DNA of 64,000 bases, from NCBI RefSeq assembly GCF_014651595.1, contig NZ_BMXE01000007.1:186001-250000 (forward strand). Direction: 5' to 3'. The notes under the pieces are model-generated. The model made no database searches. It was given only the letters and a program-made list of their open reading frames with translations, and was not told the DNA's origin. This document shows positions 46,970 through 55,556 of the stretch, one piece after another; position 1 is the first letter of the stretch; each line of letters begins with the position of its first letter. The position numbers and the translations under genes were made by a program. The DNA is from Pseudovibrio japonicus (GTDB lineage Bacteria > Pseudomonadota > Alphaproteobacteria > Rhizobiales > Stappiaceae).

Positions 46970-48337
46970 ATGAAAAAGACAAAATCACGCGCCAAGCAGA
47001 TGTTGCTTGCAAGCACGCTCGCTGTTGTCAGCTGGAGCGGTGCGGTGCAGGCAGAGGACGCTCCGGGCATGTTCCGCAGTGAGTTTTTGCAGGGCAATAT
47101 GGGATGGCCAGAGGTGACTGCGAAAGCCCGTGCGGAGGGCACCGTCAACTTCTACTACTGGGGTGGCTCGGATATCATCAACCTTTGGATTGATCAGGTG
47201 GCAACACCTGCATTGGCGGCGGAAGGTGTGACGCTGAATCCTGTGCGCATTACATCCACCAAAGACACCGTGGATGTGGTGATTGCCGAACTGGCCGCTG
47301 GCCGCGGCGAGGAAGAAGGCAGTGTGGATCTGGTCTGGGTGAACGGAGAGAATTTCTTTTCCCTCAAGCAGCAAAATGCACTGTGGGGCGCTTTTGCCGA
47401 CCGTCTGCCAAACTCGGTGAATTTTGAATGGGACGAGAGCGATCCTCGGTCTCTTCTCAACCTGCGTGATTTCGGTGTTGAAACCGGCTTGCAGGAAATG
47501 CCGTGGTCTGGAGAGCAGTATGTCTGTTCCGTCAACCGTGCCCATGTTCCAGTAGATCAAACACCTGCAACGTTTGCGCAGCTCAAGGCCTATCTTGAGG
47601 CTAATCCGGGCAAGTTCACCTATGTGAAGCCGCCGCATTACCTCGGCAACACCTTCGTGCAATCCGTGCTTTATGCGCACAATCCGGACGGAACCGGCGC
47701 GGCGCCTTACCAGAAGAGCTTTGAGGAGCTGGGCGGCGCAGAGCTGGCGCGCTTGATGGAGCCGGGTATGGAGTACTTAAAGAGCCTTGAACCGCTCCTG
47801 CTGGGGGGCGCCAACGGCAGTCCGCGCTATCCGGAAAACTCTGATGAGCTGGATAACCTGTTCCTCAATTCCGAGGTGCACTTCGATTGCAAGTTCGGCG
47901 TGTTTGCCAATCACAACGGTCTGATCACCGGGACATATCCGGAGCAGGCGGAAGAGATGATCTTCCCGGTTGGCAACATGATCAAGAACAAGAACTACCT
48001 TACTGTTCCGCTTAACAGCCCGCATCCGGCTGCGGCCCTTGTTGCCATCAACTACTTCTCCTCCGTTGGTGCGCAGGCCTCCAAGCTGCAGGCCGCCGGT
48101 ATGCCGGTTGGTCTGGATTTGTGGCGCTTGAACGATGAAGATGCTGCGGAGATAGCTGCCGCGGCGCCTCCACATTACGGCGTTACGCAGCAGGAACTGG
48201 ACGCCAACATTGCACCGGACACCAACGCAAGCCTTGTTGATGTGATTGAGGCAACCTGGTTGGCGGTTATTGAACGCAAGGAAGACAAGCCATTGGCCGA
48301 TATTGTGGCCCAGGTTTCCGGCGAATTGAACAACTGA
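46970..48337 (+). CDS. ABC transporter solute-binding protein (YnjB-like)
   Basis: 455 aa with a signal peptide (MLLASTLAVVSWSGAVQAE) and so periplasmic. GTVNFYYWGGSDIIN and, especially, EGSVDLVWVNGENFFSLKQQ closely match E. coli YnjB, the binding protein of the YnjBCD transporter. Its ligand has not been established; a compound related to thiamine precursors or iron chelates has been suggested for related systems, but I cannot confirm it. Gene order here is ATPase, binding protein, permease, permease. Confidence 0.88.
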   Translation: MKKTKSRAKQMLLASTLAVVSWSGAVQAEDAPGMFRSEFLQGNMGWPEVTAKARAEGTVNFYYWGGSDIINLWIDQVATPALAAEGVTLNPVRITSTKDTVDVVIAELAAGRGEEEGSVDLVWVNGENFFSLKQQNALWGAFADRLPNSVNFEWDESDPRSLLNLRDFGVETGLQEMPWSGEQYVCSVNRAHVPVDQTPATFAQLKAYLEANPGKFTYVKPPHYLGNTFVQSVLYAHNPDGTGAAPYQKSFEELGGAELARLMEPGMEYLKSLEPLLLGGANGSPRYPENSDELDNLFLNSEVHFDCKFGVFANHNGLITGTYPEQAEEMIFPVGNMIKNKNYLTVPLNSPHPAAALVAINYFSSVGAQASKLQAAGMPVGLDLWRLNDEDAAEIAAAAPPHYGVTQQELDANIAPDTNASLVDVIEATWLAVIERKEDKPLADIVAQVSGELNN

Positions 48338-48390
48338 TAATCTTTCGGATGGCGGCGTGCTGCCATCCGCTCCAATTGTGAAATGAAAAC

Positions 48391-49314
48391 ATGATGCCAA
48401 AGGCACTTCCGGCCAAGATGATGAGAACTGCCTCTCCCGCGTTCATGCAAAACCTGCGCGATGTGGTGGAAATGACACCGCTGCTTGTGGTTCTGCTGGG
48501 CCTGTTTGGTGGCGCCTTGGTGCTAGGCCTCCTGCAAAGTTTTGGCTATGCGCCGTGGTTCGGCATCAACGAGTTTCCAACCACCCGTTACTTTGAACGG
48601 CTCTGGCTCTCCTCCGATTTCTGGTTCTCCTTGGGGCTGACGCTCTATTATGCCTTTGCGGCGACCTTGATCGGGCTTGTGATCTCGGTGCCGTTGAGCA
48701 TTGCTCTTTCCAAGAGGTTCAAAGCCTCACGCCTGTTCAGTGCGCTCATCCGGCTGCCGTTAATGGTGCCGTATACCGTTGGCATTGCACTGGCGCTTGT
48801 GATGCTTGGCAACGGGGGGCTGCTGTCCCGCATGTCCGCAGGGCTTGGCCTGATCGATGACCCCTCGCAGTTTGTGCAGATCCTCAAGACCCATGGGGGC
48901 TGTGGGATTATCCTCGTTTACGTGTGGAAGCAGGTGCCGTTCATGACACTGAATTTGTCTGCCGTGCTCGCCCGCACAGGGGACGATACAGTGGAAGCGG
49001 CCATGGTGCTGGGGGCCAGTTCCCGGCAGATCTTCTGGCGCGTCACACTTCCACAAATTATGCCGGGCATCGTTTCCGCCTCGCTGATCTGCTTTGCTTT
49101 CAACATCGGTGCGTTTGAGGCTCCGCTCATCCTTGGCGGCGGCTATCCCGATACATTGCCTGTGCTGGCATGGCGCTATTTTCAGGATGCGAACTATGCC
49201 TTCCAGCTGCAGGGCATGGCCGTGGTCGTTTCACTGGCATTGGTTTCCGGCCTCTTCCTCGCCGCCTACTTACAGGGCTACCGCAGATTTGAACGGGCGA
49301 GGGGGCGTGTGTGA
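48391..49314 (+). CDS. ABC transporter permease 1
   Basis: 307 aa with about six to seven helices. RTGDDTVEAAMVLGASSRQIFWRVTLPQI is cut here to its core EAAMVLGASSRQIF, the EAA loop that contacts the ATPase. It corresponds to the first half of YnjC, which in E. coli is one fused permease. In this genome the two halves are separate genes. The stop overlaps the next start by one base (TGATG). Confidence 0.9.
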   Translation: MMPKALPAKMMRTASPAFMQNLRDVVEMTPLLVVLLGLFGGALVLGLLQSFGYAPWFGINEFPTTRYFERLWLSSDFWFSLGLTLYYAFAATLIGLVISVPLSIALSKRFKASRLFSALIRLPLMVPYTVGIALALVMLGNGGLLSRMSAGLGLIDDPSQFVQILKTHGGCGIILVYVWKQVPFMTLNLSAVLARTGDDTVEAAMVLGASSRQIFWRVTLPQIMPGIVSASLICFAFNIGAFEAPLILGGGYPDTLPVLAWRYFQDANYAFQLQGMAVVVSLALVSGLFLAAYLQGYRRFERARGRV

Positions 49315-50165
49315 TGATCGGAACGGCTTCCAAACTTCGTGATATCAAGGCGATCAACCCATGGCAGCGCCTGCTTGTGCTTGCCATGGCGGTCTTTACC
49401 ATCGCCCCCTTTGCACCGCTGATCATCCAGTCACTGGCGTTTCGATGGGCATGGCCGAACATCCTGCCAACGGTCTGGTGGTTTGAACAGCGTCAGCGCT
49501 CGCCGTTTCCGCTTGCATGGGACTATGTCTTCTCGCCAAGCTCTCGTGTTGTTGAAGCAACCATCAACACACTGGGCATCGGCATAACGGTGACGCTCCT
49601 GTGTCTGGTGATCTGCCTGCCTGCGGCCCGTGTGCTGGGGCAGCGCACCTTTCGCGGCAAGAACCAGCTTGAGTTCCTGATCGCCCTGCCGCTGCTCTTG
49701 CCGGAAGCTGCAATTGGCATCGCCTTGCTGATGATCTTCATCGCACTGGATTTGGCGGGCACCTATGTGGGTGTCATTATCGTACACCTGATCCCGACGA
49801 TCCCCTATATGGCGCGTACGCTGACTTCCGTGTATCAGGGCCACGGCACAGACGCGGAAGACCACGCCCGCGTGCTGGGTGCCAACAGGCGGCAGATTTT
49901 CTTCCGCGTGACATTGCCCATGATCCTGCCCGGTGTGATTGCCGGTTGCCTGTTCACCTTTCTGGTGTCCACCAACCTGTTCCTGCTGACCTTCTTCATC
50001 GGACAAGGTCACATCGTCACGCTGCCAACGCTGCTGTTTGCCAAGATCTCTGGTGGGGCTCTGGATGCCACAGGAGCAGGCATCGCCCTGATCGCCTCCG
50101 TCCCCGGCGTCATTCTGCTCATCTTCACAGATCGCTTTATCCGCAACTACCCACTTGCTGAGTAA
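49314..50165 (+). CDS. ABC transporter permease 2
   Basis: 283 aa with about six helices. The EAA loop reads EDHARVLGANRRQIFFRV. ATG 49314 overlaps the preceding stop as TGATG; a GTG three bases earlier is possible. Together with permease 1 it makes the membrane channel of the importer. A shared terminator with the converging yjjW gene follows. Confidence 0.9.
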   Translation: MIGTASKLRDIKAINPWQRLLVLAMAVFTIAPFAPLIIQSLAFRWAWPNILPTVWWFEQRQRSPFPLAWDYVFSPSSRVVEATINTLGIGITVTLLCLVICLPAARVLGQRTFRGKNQLEFLIALPLLLPEAAIGIALLMIFIALDLAGTYVGVIIVHLIPTIPYMARTLTSVYQGHGTDAEDHARVLGANRRQIFFRVTLPMILPGVIAGCLFTFLVSTNLFLLTFFIGQGHIVTLPTLLFAKISGGALDATGAGIALIASVPGVILLIFTDRFIRNYPLAE

Positions 50166-50183
50166 GCCCAAACGCAACGAACC

Positions 50184-50215
50184 AACGCACCGCCCTGATG
50201 AAGGGGCGATGCGTT
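50184..50215. terminator. Bidirectional terminator-like hairpin
   Basis: AACGCA-C-CGCCC pairs with GGGCG-A-TGCGTT with one internal mismatch; the loop is short. It lies between the converging permease and yjjW genes. T-tracts are weak (GGTTGGTTTAG on the plus side). Confidence 0.6.
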
Positions 50216-50261
50216 GGGTTGGTTTAGTGCAACTGCCCGTTGGCAGGGCAGCGGTTGGTGC

Positions 50262-51128
50262 CTAGATATAGACCGCAGGTGTCACCACGTTGCTCAAGCC
50301 CGCTGCCCGCAAGTCCTGTGCAATGCGTTCCACATCTGGCTGTTTCATTGTGGGCCAGTTGCGGGCCTCGCCTTGCACGCCGTGGTGCTGGAAGGCGTTG
50401 AGGCGTAGCGGCAAGTTGCTGTCCAGAGCTCCGACGAACCTAGAGAGTTCTGCAATTTCCTTGGCGGTATCAGTTCGTTCCGGAATAAGCAGATAGCGCA
50501 GCTCGTGCAGCTTGCCTGCCTCAAACAGTAGTCTGGCAGAGGAGAGAACCCGCTCGTTGCTGCGTGTGGTGAGCTGGCTGTGTAGGTCCCCTTCAAAGGC
50601 TTTGATGTCCAGCATCACGCCATCGGTCACCGGCAGAACAGTCTTCCATGCTGCTTCGGGGAGATAGCCGTTGCTGTCGATGAAGCACGTCAAGTCCTTC
50701 AGCTTGTCATTCGCTTTGATCGCCGTGAACAGGGCGATGATGAACTTGAGCTGCATGGTTGCTTCGCCACCAGAGACCGTAATGCCATTGAGGAACGGTT
50801 TGTTCTGGTCGAGCAGCGCCAGCACATTATCAACGCTGTACTGCGTTACCTTGGGGTTGGCGTTGATGGGGCAGATGTCCAGACACTTGTCGCAGTGCTC
50901 GCAAATGCTGGGATCGTACAGCACCTTGCCTTGCACTATGGTTAGCGCGCCGGTTGAACAGACAGGCAGGCAGTCACCGCAATCATTACACAGCTTCATG
51001 GTGTGCGGATTGTGGCAACTTGGGCAGGCAAAGTTGCATCCTTGCAAAAACAGGACAAGCCGGCTACCCGGCCCGTCCACGCAGGAAAACTTCAGAACCT
51101 TACTGACTGTAGCGAGGGGCAAGTTCAT
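50262..51128 (-). CDS. yjjW: Glycyl-radical enzyme activase, YjjW family
   Basis: 288 aa. Cys31-x3-Cys35-x2-Cys38 (GCNFACPSCHN) is the radical-SAM cluster motif. Two ferredoxin-type cysteine groups follow at residues 47-57 (CNDCGDCLPVC) and 76-86 (CEHCDKCLDIC), as is usual for activases of glycyl-radical enzymes other than PFL itself. GITVSGGEATMQ is the SAM-binding GGE motif. It should use S-adenosylmethionine to abstract hydrogen from Gly459 of YjjI. The gene overlaps yjjI by 29 nt, so their products are made together. Confidence 0.93.
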   Translation of the reverse strand: MNLPLATVSKVLKFSCVDGPGSRLVLFLQGCNFACPSCHNPHTMKLCNDCGDCLPVCSTGALTIVQGKVLYDPSICEHCDKCLDICPINANPKVTQYSVDNVLALLDQNKPFLNGITVSGGEATMQLKFIIALFTAIKANDKLKDLTCFIDSNGYLPEAAWKTVLPVTDGVMLDIKAFEGDLHSQLTTRSNERVLSSARLLFEAGKLHELRYLLIPERTDTAKEIAELSRFVGALDSNLPLRLNAFQHHGVQGEARNWPTMKQPDVERIAQDLRAAGLSNVVTPAVYI

Positions 51129-52635
51129 GGCTCATCACTCTTGGAGCACGCTCCAGTATCTTCCCCTTGTCGGCAGCTTCAGCACCCAACACCGTGGTGT
51201 TGGTACGCGACCCACCACACTCTTTGAACTTGGCAATGTCTGACAGCCGCACCATGTAGCCCGTGATACGCACCAGATCATTGTTGGAGATATTTGCGGA
51301 AAACTCTCGGAAGCCCTGCGAGAATGCGCCCTTCACCAGCTGCTTCAGTGCTGCCAGGTTGTTCTCGACGGTTTCGTCGAGTGTCAGGATTTCCGACACA
51401 CCGGATGGATAGAACGCGTGGTGTTCTGCCAGCGCCTGAACATGACTTACCGGATCCGGCTCGCTGCCGTATGGAATACGAACGCCCGGTGTGCAGCCAT
51501 CATCATCGCTAAGGCCCGCCTGGGAATGTAGCATGGCTTTGCCGCGCCAGACGTTTTCAATCGGACGGGCTTCAACAGCATCATAAAGAGCCTTGGAAAT
51601 GCGGTGGCCAAGCTTATTGGCGGTCTCGTCATGCCCGTACTTGCCGGTGCGGCCTTCTTTTGCCTGCAATTCATCAACGCACTGCGCCATGGCGAAGATG
51701 CCATACATGGCGGCAAAGCGGTCTTTTCGGATCCAGCCTTCTTTCACGAGGAAGCTTTCAAAGAAGCCAGACTTATTGAAGAGATGATCGATGCGCGCTT
51801 CGGTGAGACGGAAGTTGAGGTCGATGTACTTTGGCAACGTGTTTTCAAAGAAATCTGCCGTGTCTTTGGACCGGCGCGCCACTTCACGCAGGTTGATGCG
51901 GGTCAGCGTGGAGGCACCGCCGCATAGAGGCAGCACGTTATAGCAGCTGGCGATACCGTAGCCGTACTCATCAAACAGGGGCTGATTGAGCGGGTTGTTG
52001 GCAATGTGTGGCTTTGAACATTCGATGATGCTTTGGCAGGCCTGACTGAAAATTTCGTCAGAGCTGACTTCAGGGTCCCAGATAAATGTCACGTTCGGCG
52101 CGATCTGCTTCAGCTCGGCGTCAATGCGCATGATTGTGCGGGCAACACGATTATCGGTTGGCCCCACGTTGGCATGCATGAACGCATCCGGCAGAACGCG
52201 GTCCAGATACCGCCAGAAAAGCTCGAGCTTTTTGTAAAGGTCTTCGTCGCTGACATCGTCACAGTAGGGCAGTAACAGATCATCAAGGCGTCCGATAAAC
52301 ACCGGCATGTTGGTGACCGACGGTACGTGATGGTAGGCAATCGTCAGGGAGTTGATCGCTTCATCCAGCGTTGTGGCAGGATCCAGCTCAAGGTAGGTGC
52401 TGCCCTTTTCCAGAACAATGGAATAATCAGGCATCACATAGCGCGGTTTGAAAGGCGCATGGCCCTCGTACATGTCGCAGATAACGCGCTCTTCCAGCGC
52501 CTTGGCGGTTTCTTCATCAAGCTCAGGATAAGGCAGAGAGTTTTCTGCTTCCAGCGAGAGGTACCGCGCCTTTTGCGCAAAGGAGAGGCCAGGGTCTTCA
52601 GCAATGCCCTTAAACCGTTTCGTCAGCTCCATCAT
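51100..52635 (-). CDS. yjjI: Glycyl-radical enzyme, YjjI family
   Basis: 511 aa, near the length of E. coli YjjI. The glycyl-radical loop is VRITGYMVRL with Gly459, 52 residues from the C-terminus. Cys231 in GIASCYNVLP is a candidate for the catalytic cysteine. The N-terminal half carries HANVGPTDNRVARTIMRID and DPEVSSDEIF, characteristic of this family. The substrate of YjjI enzymes is unknown; the enzyme can work only without oxygen. AAGGA lies about 8 nt before the ATGATG start (the second ATG is equally possible). A possible FNR-like box lies about 60 bp upstream. Confidence 0.93.
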   Translation of the reverse strand: MMELTKRFKGIAEDPGLSFAQKARYLSLEAENSLPYPELDEETAKALEERVICDMYEGHAPFKPRYVMPDYSIVLEKGSTYLELDPATTLDEAINSLTIAYHHVPSVTNMPVFIGRLDDLLLPYCDDVSDEDLYKKLELFWRYLDRVLPDAFMHANVGPTDNRVARTIMRIDAELKQIAPNVTFIWDPEVSSDEIFSQACQSIIECSKPHIANNPLNQPLFDEYGYGIASCYNVLPLCGGASTLTRINLREVARRSKDTADFFENTLPKYIDLNFRLTEARIDHLFNKSGFFESFLVKEGWIRKDRFAAMYGIFAMAQCVDELQAKEGRTGKYGHDETANKLGHRISKALYDAVEARPIENVWRGKAMLHSQAGLSDDDGCTPGVRIPYGSEPDPVSHVQALAEHHAFYPSGVSEILTLDETVENNLAALKQLVKGAFSQGFREFSANISNNDLVRITGYMVRLSDIAKFKECGGSRTNTTVLGAEAADKGKILERAPRVMSHELAPRYSQ

Positions 52636-52693
52636 GGGTCAAATCCTTCTTGCTCTTAAGAGGCAATCTTAAACCTGCGCAAGACTTGAGGAT

Positions 52694-52707
52694 TTGAACT
52701 ATCGCAA
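52694..52707. promoter_or_regulatory. Imperfect FNR-like site upstream of yjjI
   Basis: TTGA-N6-GCAA differs from the TTGA-N6-TCAA core at one position. It is about 60 bp from the yjjI start, a suitable place for anaerobic activation. A single imperfect site can arise by chance. Confidence 0.35.
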
Positions 52708-52902
52708 TTTTGGCTTTGAAAATTGCTGCGATGCACAGGCACATTGGCGCGGAGCTTCGCAGAGCCATTTGATGGGTGCCGGTACTGTGCAGTCTCTCTC
52801 TTCAGGGGGTGTAGTTGTATGATACACACCACCGCTTTCTTAACAAAATGGTGATTGAATCCGGCGGGTGAGCGATAAAAAAAACGTCATTGGTGAGAGA
52901 AG

Positions 52903-53250
52903 ATGCAACTAAAAGACGCTGTTACAGTAGATTTTCGCAATAAATATCATCTGCTTGCGATCAACAATATTCTCATCCCCTGGGCCTATGACTACCTGAT
53001 TGGTCTTGTGAGAAATATCCTGATTGCACTGCCAATTCAGAGCAGCCCCGACTTTTCGGTGCTGTCTATCGCAGTCTTTCTTCTAATGAATCTCTATAAC
53101 CTGTACCTGATCAGGTCCTTCAAGGGGCGTGAGCTCGGCATGGGGATCGTTCTTGTGGTTCTGAATGTCATCTCGTTGATATTCCTGGCGTCTGTTTCCT
53201 TCTTCACCGCGATACCGACCATACCGCTGGTGCTTGGTACAATGTTTTAG
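52903..53250 (+). CDS. Small membrane protein of unknown family
   Basis: 115 aa, good ribosome site (GAGAGAAG) close before ATG 52903. It has three probable membrane helices (about 20-42, 53-70 and 80-110) and few charged residues outside a short RSFKGRELG loop. I do not recognise the family. It is divergent from yjjI across about 270 bp, and a terminator follows shortly after. Confidence 0.7.
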   Translation: MQLKDAVTVDFRNKYHLLAINNILIPWAYDYLIGLVRNILIALPIQSSPDFSVLSIAVFLLMNLYNLYLIRSFKGRELGMGIVLVVLNVISLIFLASVSFFTAIPTIPLVLGTMF

Positions 53251-53321
53251 GTGTCCGGCTTACGGACGCGAGGAAATGGCTGTCACCTGGGAACGGTCAG
53301 GAGTTGTGAGCTCAAATAGAA

Positions 53322-53350
53322 AAAACCCGGCTCTAATGAAGCCGGGTTTT
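53322..53350. terminator. Bidirectional terminator
   Basis: AAAACCCGGC and GCCGGGTTTT form a perfect 10-bp stem around a 9-nt loop, flanked by A and T runs on both sides. It serves the small membrane protein gene on the plus strand and the yghU-like gene on the minus strand, whose stop is 27 bp away. Confidence 0.9.
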
Positions 53351-53376
53351 GTATTTTTTGACGCCCAACGCAGAAA

Positions 53377-54243
53377 CTATGCGTTTTCGGAAGCTTTCGT
53401 TGTGTCCAGATCGCTCGCATCGTGGCGTTCCGGTACCTGCTGGCTTTCCTCACCCCATGTACGGTTCACGCGCTTGCCGCGTTTAACCGCAGGACGCTCT
53501 GCGATTTCCTCTGCCCAACGCTTGACGTTTTTATAGTCGTCTACTTCAAGGAATTCGGCGGCATCATAAAGGTAACCCAGCACCAGACCGCCGTACCATG
53601 GGAAAATCGCCATATCAGCAATGGTGTACTCATCACCAGCCATAAAGCGGCGCTCGGCCAGATTGCGGTCCAGCACGTCCAGCTGGCGCTTCACTTCCAT
53701 GGAAAAGCGATTGATCGGGTATTCATATTTTTCTGGCGCATACGCATAGAAGTGGCCGAAACCACCGCCCAGATAAGGAGCTGACCCCATCTGCCAGAAT
53801 AGCCAGTTGAGCGTTTCTGTTCTCGCTGCTGGGTCTTTTGGCAGGAACGCGCCGAACTTTTCTGCCAGATAAACCAGAATAGACCCGGATTCAAAGACAC
53901 GGGTCGGTGTTTTGGTGCTGTGATCAATCAGCGCCGGGATCTTGGAGTTTGGGTTGGCCTCAACAAATCCGCTCGAGAACTGGTCGCCGTCGCCGATCTT
54001 GATCAGCCATGCGTCATACTCTGCCTCGGTAAAGCCAGCAGCCAGCAGCTCTTCCAGCATGATGGTGACTTTCACACCATTAGGTGTCGCCAGCGAATAA
54101 AGCTGGAGTGGGTGCTTGCCAACCGGCAGGTCCTTGTCATGGGTTGGGCCCGCAATCGGACGGTTGATGTTTGCAAACCGGCCGCCGCTTTCCTGGTCCC
54201 ACTTCCAAACCTTTGGTGGGGTATATTCTTGGCTGTCACTCAT
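53377..54243 (-). CDS. yghU: Glutathione transferase, YghU (Nu-class) type
   Basis: 288 aa. LQLYSLATPNGVKVTIMLEE is the thioredoxin-like N-domain; the Thr-Pro-Asn segment corresponds to that of YghU, where Thr and Asn replace the usual Tyr, Ser or Cys. NPNSKIPALID and FESGSILVYLAEKFG bind glutathione. The C-terminal helices end in EEIAERPAVKRGKRVNRTWG as in YghU. E. coli YghU and YfcG bind two glutathione molecules and act as disulfide reductases. It probably does the same in the cytoplasm. The conserved C-terminus is followed by an unrelated 20-residue tail. Confidence 0.93.
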   Translation of the reverse strand: MSDSQEYTPPKVWKWDQESGGRFANINRPIAGPTHDKDLPVGKHPLQLYSLATPNGVKVTIMLEELLAAGFTEAEYDAWLIKIGDGDQFSSGFVEANPNSKIPALIDHSTKTPTRVFESGSILVYLAEKFGAFLPKDPAARTETLNWLFWQMGSAPYLGGGFGHFYAYAPEKYEYPINRFSMEVKRQLDVLDRNLAERRFMAGDEYTIADMAIFPWYGGLVLGYLYDAAEFLEVDDYKNVKRWAEEIAERPAVKRGKRVNRTWGEESQQVPERHDASDLDTTKASENA

Positions 54244-54513
54244 GAAATTGTGGCTCCGTAAATATTGTATGCAAATGGGTACGGGCAGTTATTTATACTG
54301 CACTCTTCTACTCAACAAATGGGTGGCACCCCATTAAAGTCAAGTATCCCATCAAAAACAAGGTATTGGACGTAACTTCCGAGCGTATTGTCCAGCACCT
54401 AAACCGGTTGTGTGCCTAACTAAAAATTGCTTTTCTCAAAACACCAACCGGAATATTGTTCGCTGCATATACTAAACTTTGAGATTCATTTTTTGCATTG
54501 CTGGACTGATCAA

Positions 54514-55017
54514 ATGACTGTGATACCGACACTTGAAACAAAAAGATTGCGCTTGAGGCCGATGACGATCGAGGATTGGCCTGCTTATGAGCAATTGATG
54601 CGGTCTGAACGCTCGCGCTTTATGGGGGGGCCAACCCCTAAATACGTCACATGGGGCATTTTTAGCCACGACATTGCCCATTGGACGTTGTTTGGCCATG
54701 GGGCGTTGATGATTGATGACAAAACCACGGACAAAACCGTTGGTCAGGTCGGTCTTAATCACGGCCCACTTTTTCCAGAAACTGAGCTCGGATGGTTCCT
54801 GTATGACGGTTTTGAAGGGCATGGGTATGCTCTGGAAGCTGCCTTGAGGATGCGCCAATGGGGGTTTGAGGAGTTTGGCCTGAAAACGCTTGTCAGCTAC
54901 ATCGACCAGAAAAACGAGCGTTCTTGCAAGCTGGCCGAACGGATGGGTGCGGTGATCGACCCCGATGCGCCCTGCCTTGATCCGGATGATTTAGTCTACC
55001 GCCATCCAGCTCCTTAA
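54514..55017 (+). CDS. GNAT acetyltransferase (RimJ/RimL type)
   Basis: 167 aa from ATG 54514; the open frame begins 29 codons earlier but those residues do not resemble the family. TLETKRLRLRPMTIEDWPAY is the normal RimJ/RimL opening and ELGWFLYDGFEGHGYALEAA is the acetyl-CoA-binding motif A. NERSCKLAERMGA is motif B. It acetylates an amine in the cytoplasm. The target is unknown, and no operon partner is seen. Confidence 0.85.
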   Translation: MTVIPTLETKRLRLRPMTIEDWPAYEQLMRSERSRFMGGPTPKYVTWGIFSHDIAHWTLFGHGALMIDDKTTDKTVGQVGLNHGPLFPETELGWFLYDGFEGHGYALEAALRMRQWGFEEFGLKTLVSYIDQKNERSCKLAERMGAVIDPDAPCLDPDDLVYRHPAP

Positions 55018-55056
55018 CGCGCTGCCAAAAAAGATTCCGCTTTTTTCTCATCACCA

Positions 55057-55083
55057 CGTCACATCTGCAGCAGTTGCCTCGTC
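55057..55083 (+). promoter_or_regulatory. Candidate ECF41 promoter
   Basis: CGTCACA at 55057-55063 and CGTC at 55080-55083 are separated by exactly 16 bp. From memory, the promoters recognised by ECF41 sigma factors read TGTCACA-N16-CGTC, so there is one mismatch. The element lies 40 bp before the ATG of the CxxC gene that is usually regulated by ECF41. This supports self-regulation of the module. Confidence 0.7.
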
Positions 55084-55122
55084 GAGCCTGTGAAGACAAC
55101 AAAACAATCACTGGAGATGACT

Positions 55123-55554
55123 ATGAACACCGATAACACCATCAACCACTACGAAAGCGGTGCCCAGATCATGAAGGCCCTTGAGGGCGTGGAAGCGGCC
55201 ATTGCCGCCACCGGATTTGACGAGAAGCTTCACCACCTCATTTTGCTGCGTGCTTCCCAGATCAACGGCTGCGGCTTCTGTGTGAAGATGCATTCCCGTG
55301 ATGCCCGCAAGGCTGGCGAAACCAACCATCGTCTGGATCACCTCATCATCTGGCGCCACTCCGATGATTTTTCAGAAAAAGAGAAGCTGGCGTTTGAATG
55401 GACCGAAGCGCTGACGAGACTGGACAAAGAAGAAGATCTGCCTCGCTTGAGAAAAGAACTCAGGGCCCATTACAGCGATCAGGAAATTTCCACCATGACG
55501 GCAATGATCGGCATGATCAATCTTTGGAACCGGGTAGCAATATCGAACCATTGA
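55123..55554 (+). CDS. Carboxymuconolactone-decarboxylase/AhpD-like protein
   Basis: 143 aa from ATG 55123 with GGAG nine bases upstream; ATG 55117 and GTG 55090 are less likely. Cys50-x2-Cys53-x3-His57 in NGCGFCVKMH is the redox and proton-relay motif of AhpD-like proteins. LLRASQINGC precedes it as usual. Such enzymes act as peroxidase or disulfide-reductase partners in the cytoplasm. The gene precedes the ECF41 sigma gene by 2 bp, the common genomic partner of that sigma group. Confidence 0.92.
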   Translation: MNTDNTINHYESGAQIMKALEGVEAAIAATGFDEKLHHLILLRASQINGCGFCVKMHSRDARKAGETNHRLDHLIIWRHSDDFSEKEKLAFEWTEALTRLDKEEDLPRLRKELRAHYSDQEISTMTAMIGMINLWNRVAISNH

Positions 55555-55556
55555 GC

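Noticed and set aside
49431-50177. A 248-codon minus-strand frame
   Set aside because: It is antisense to the second ABC permease and has the same mirrored composition.
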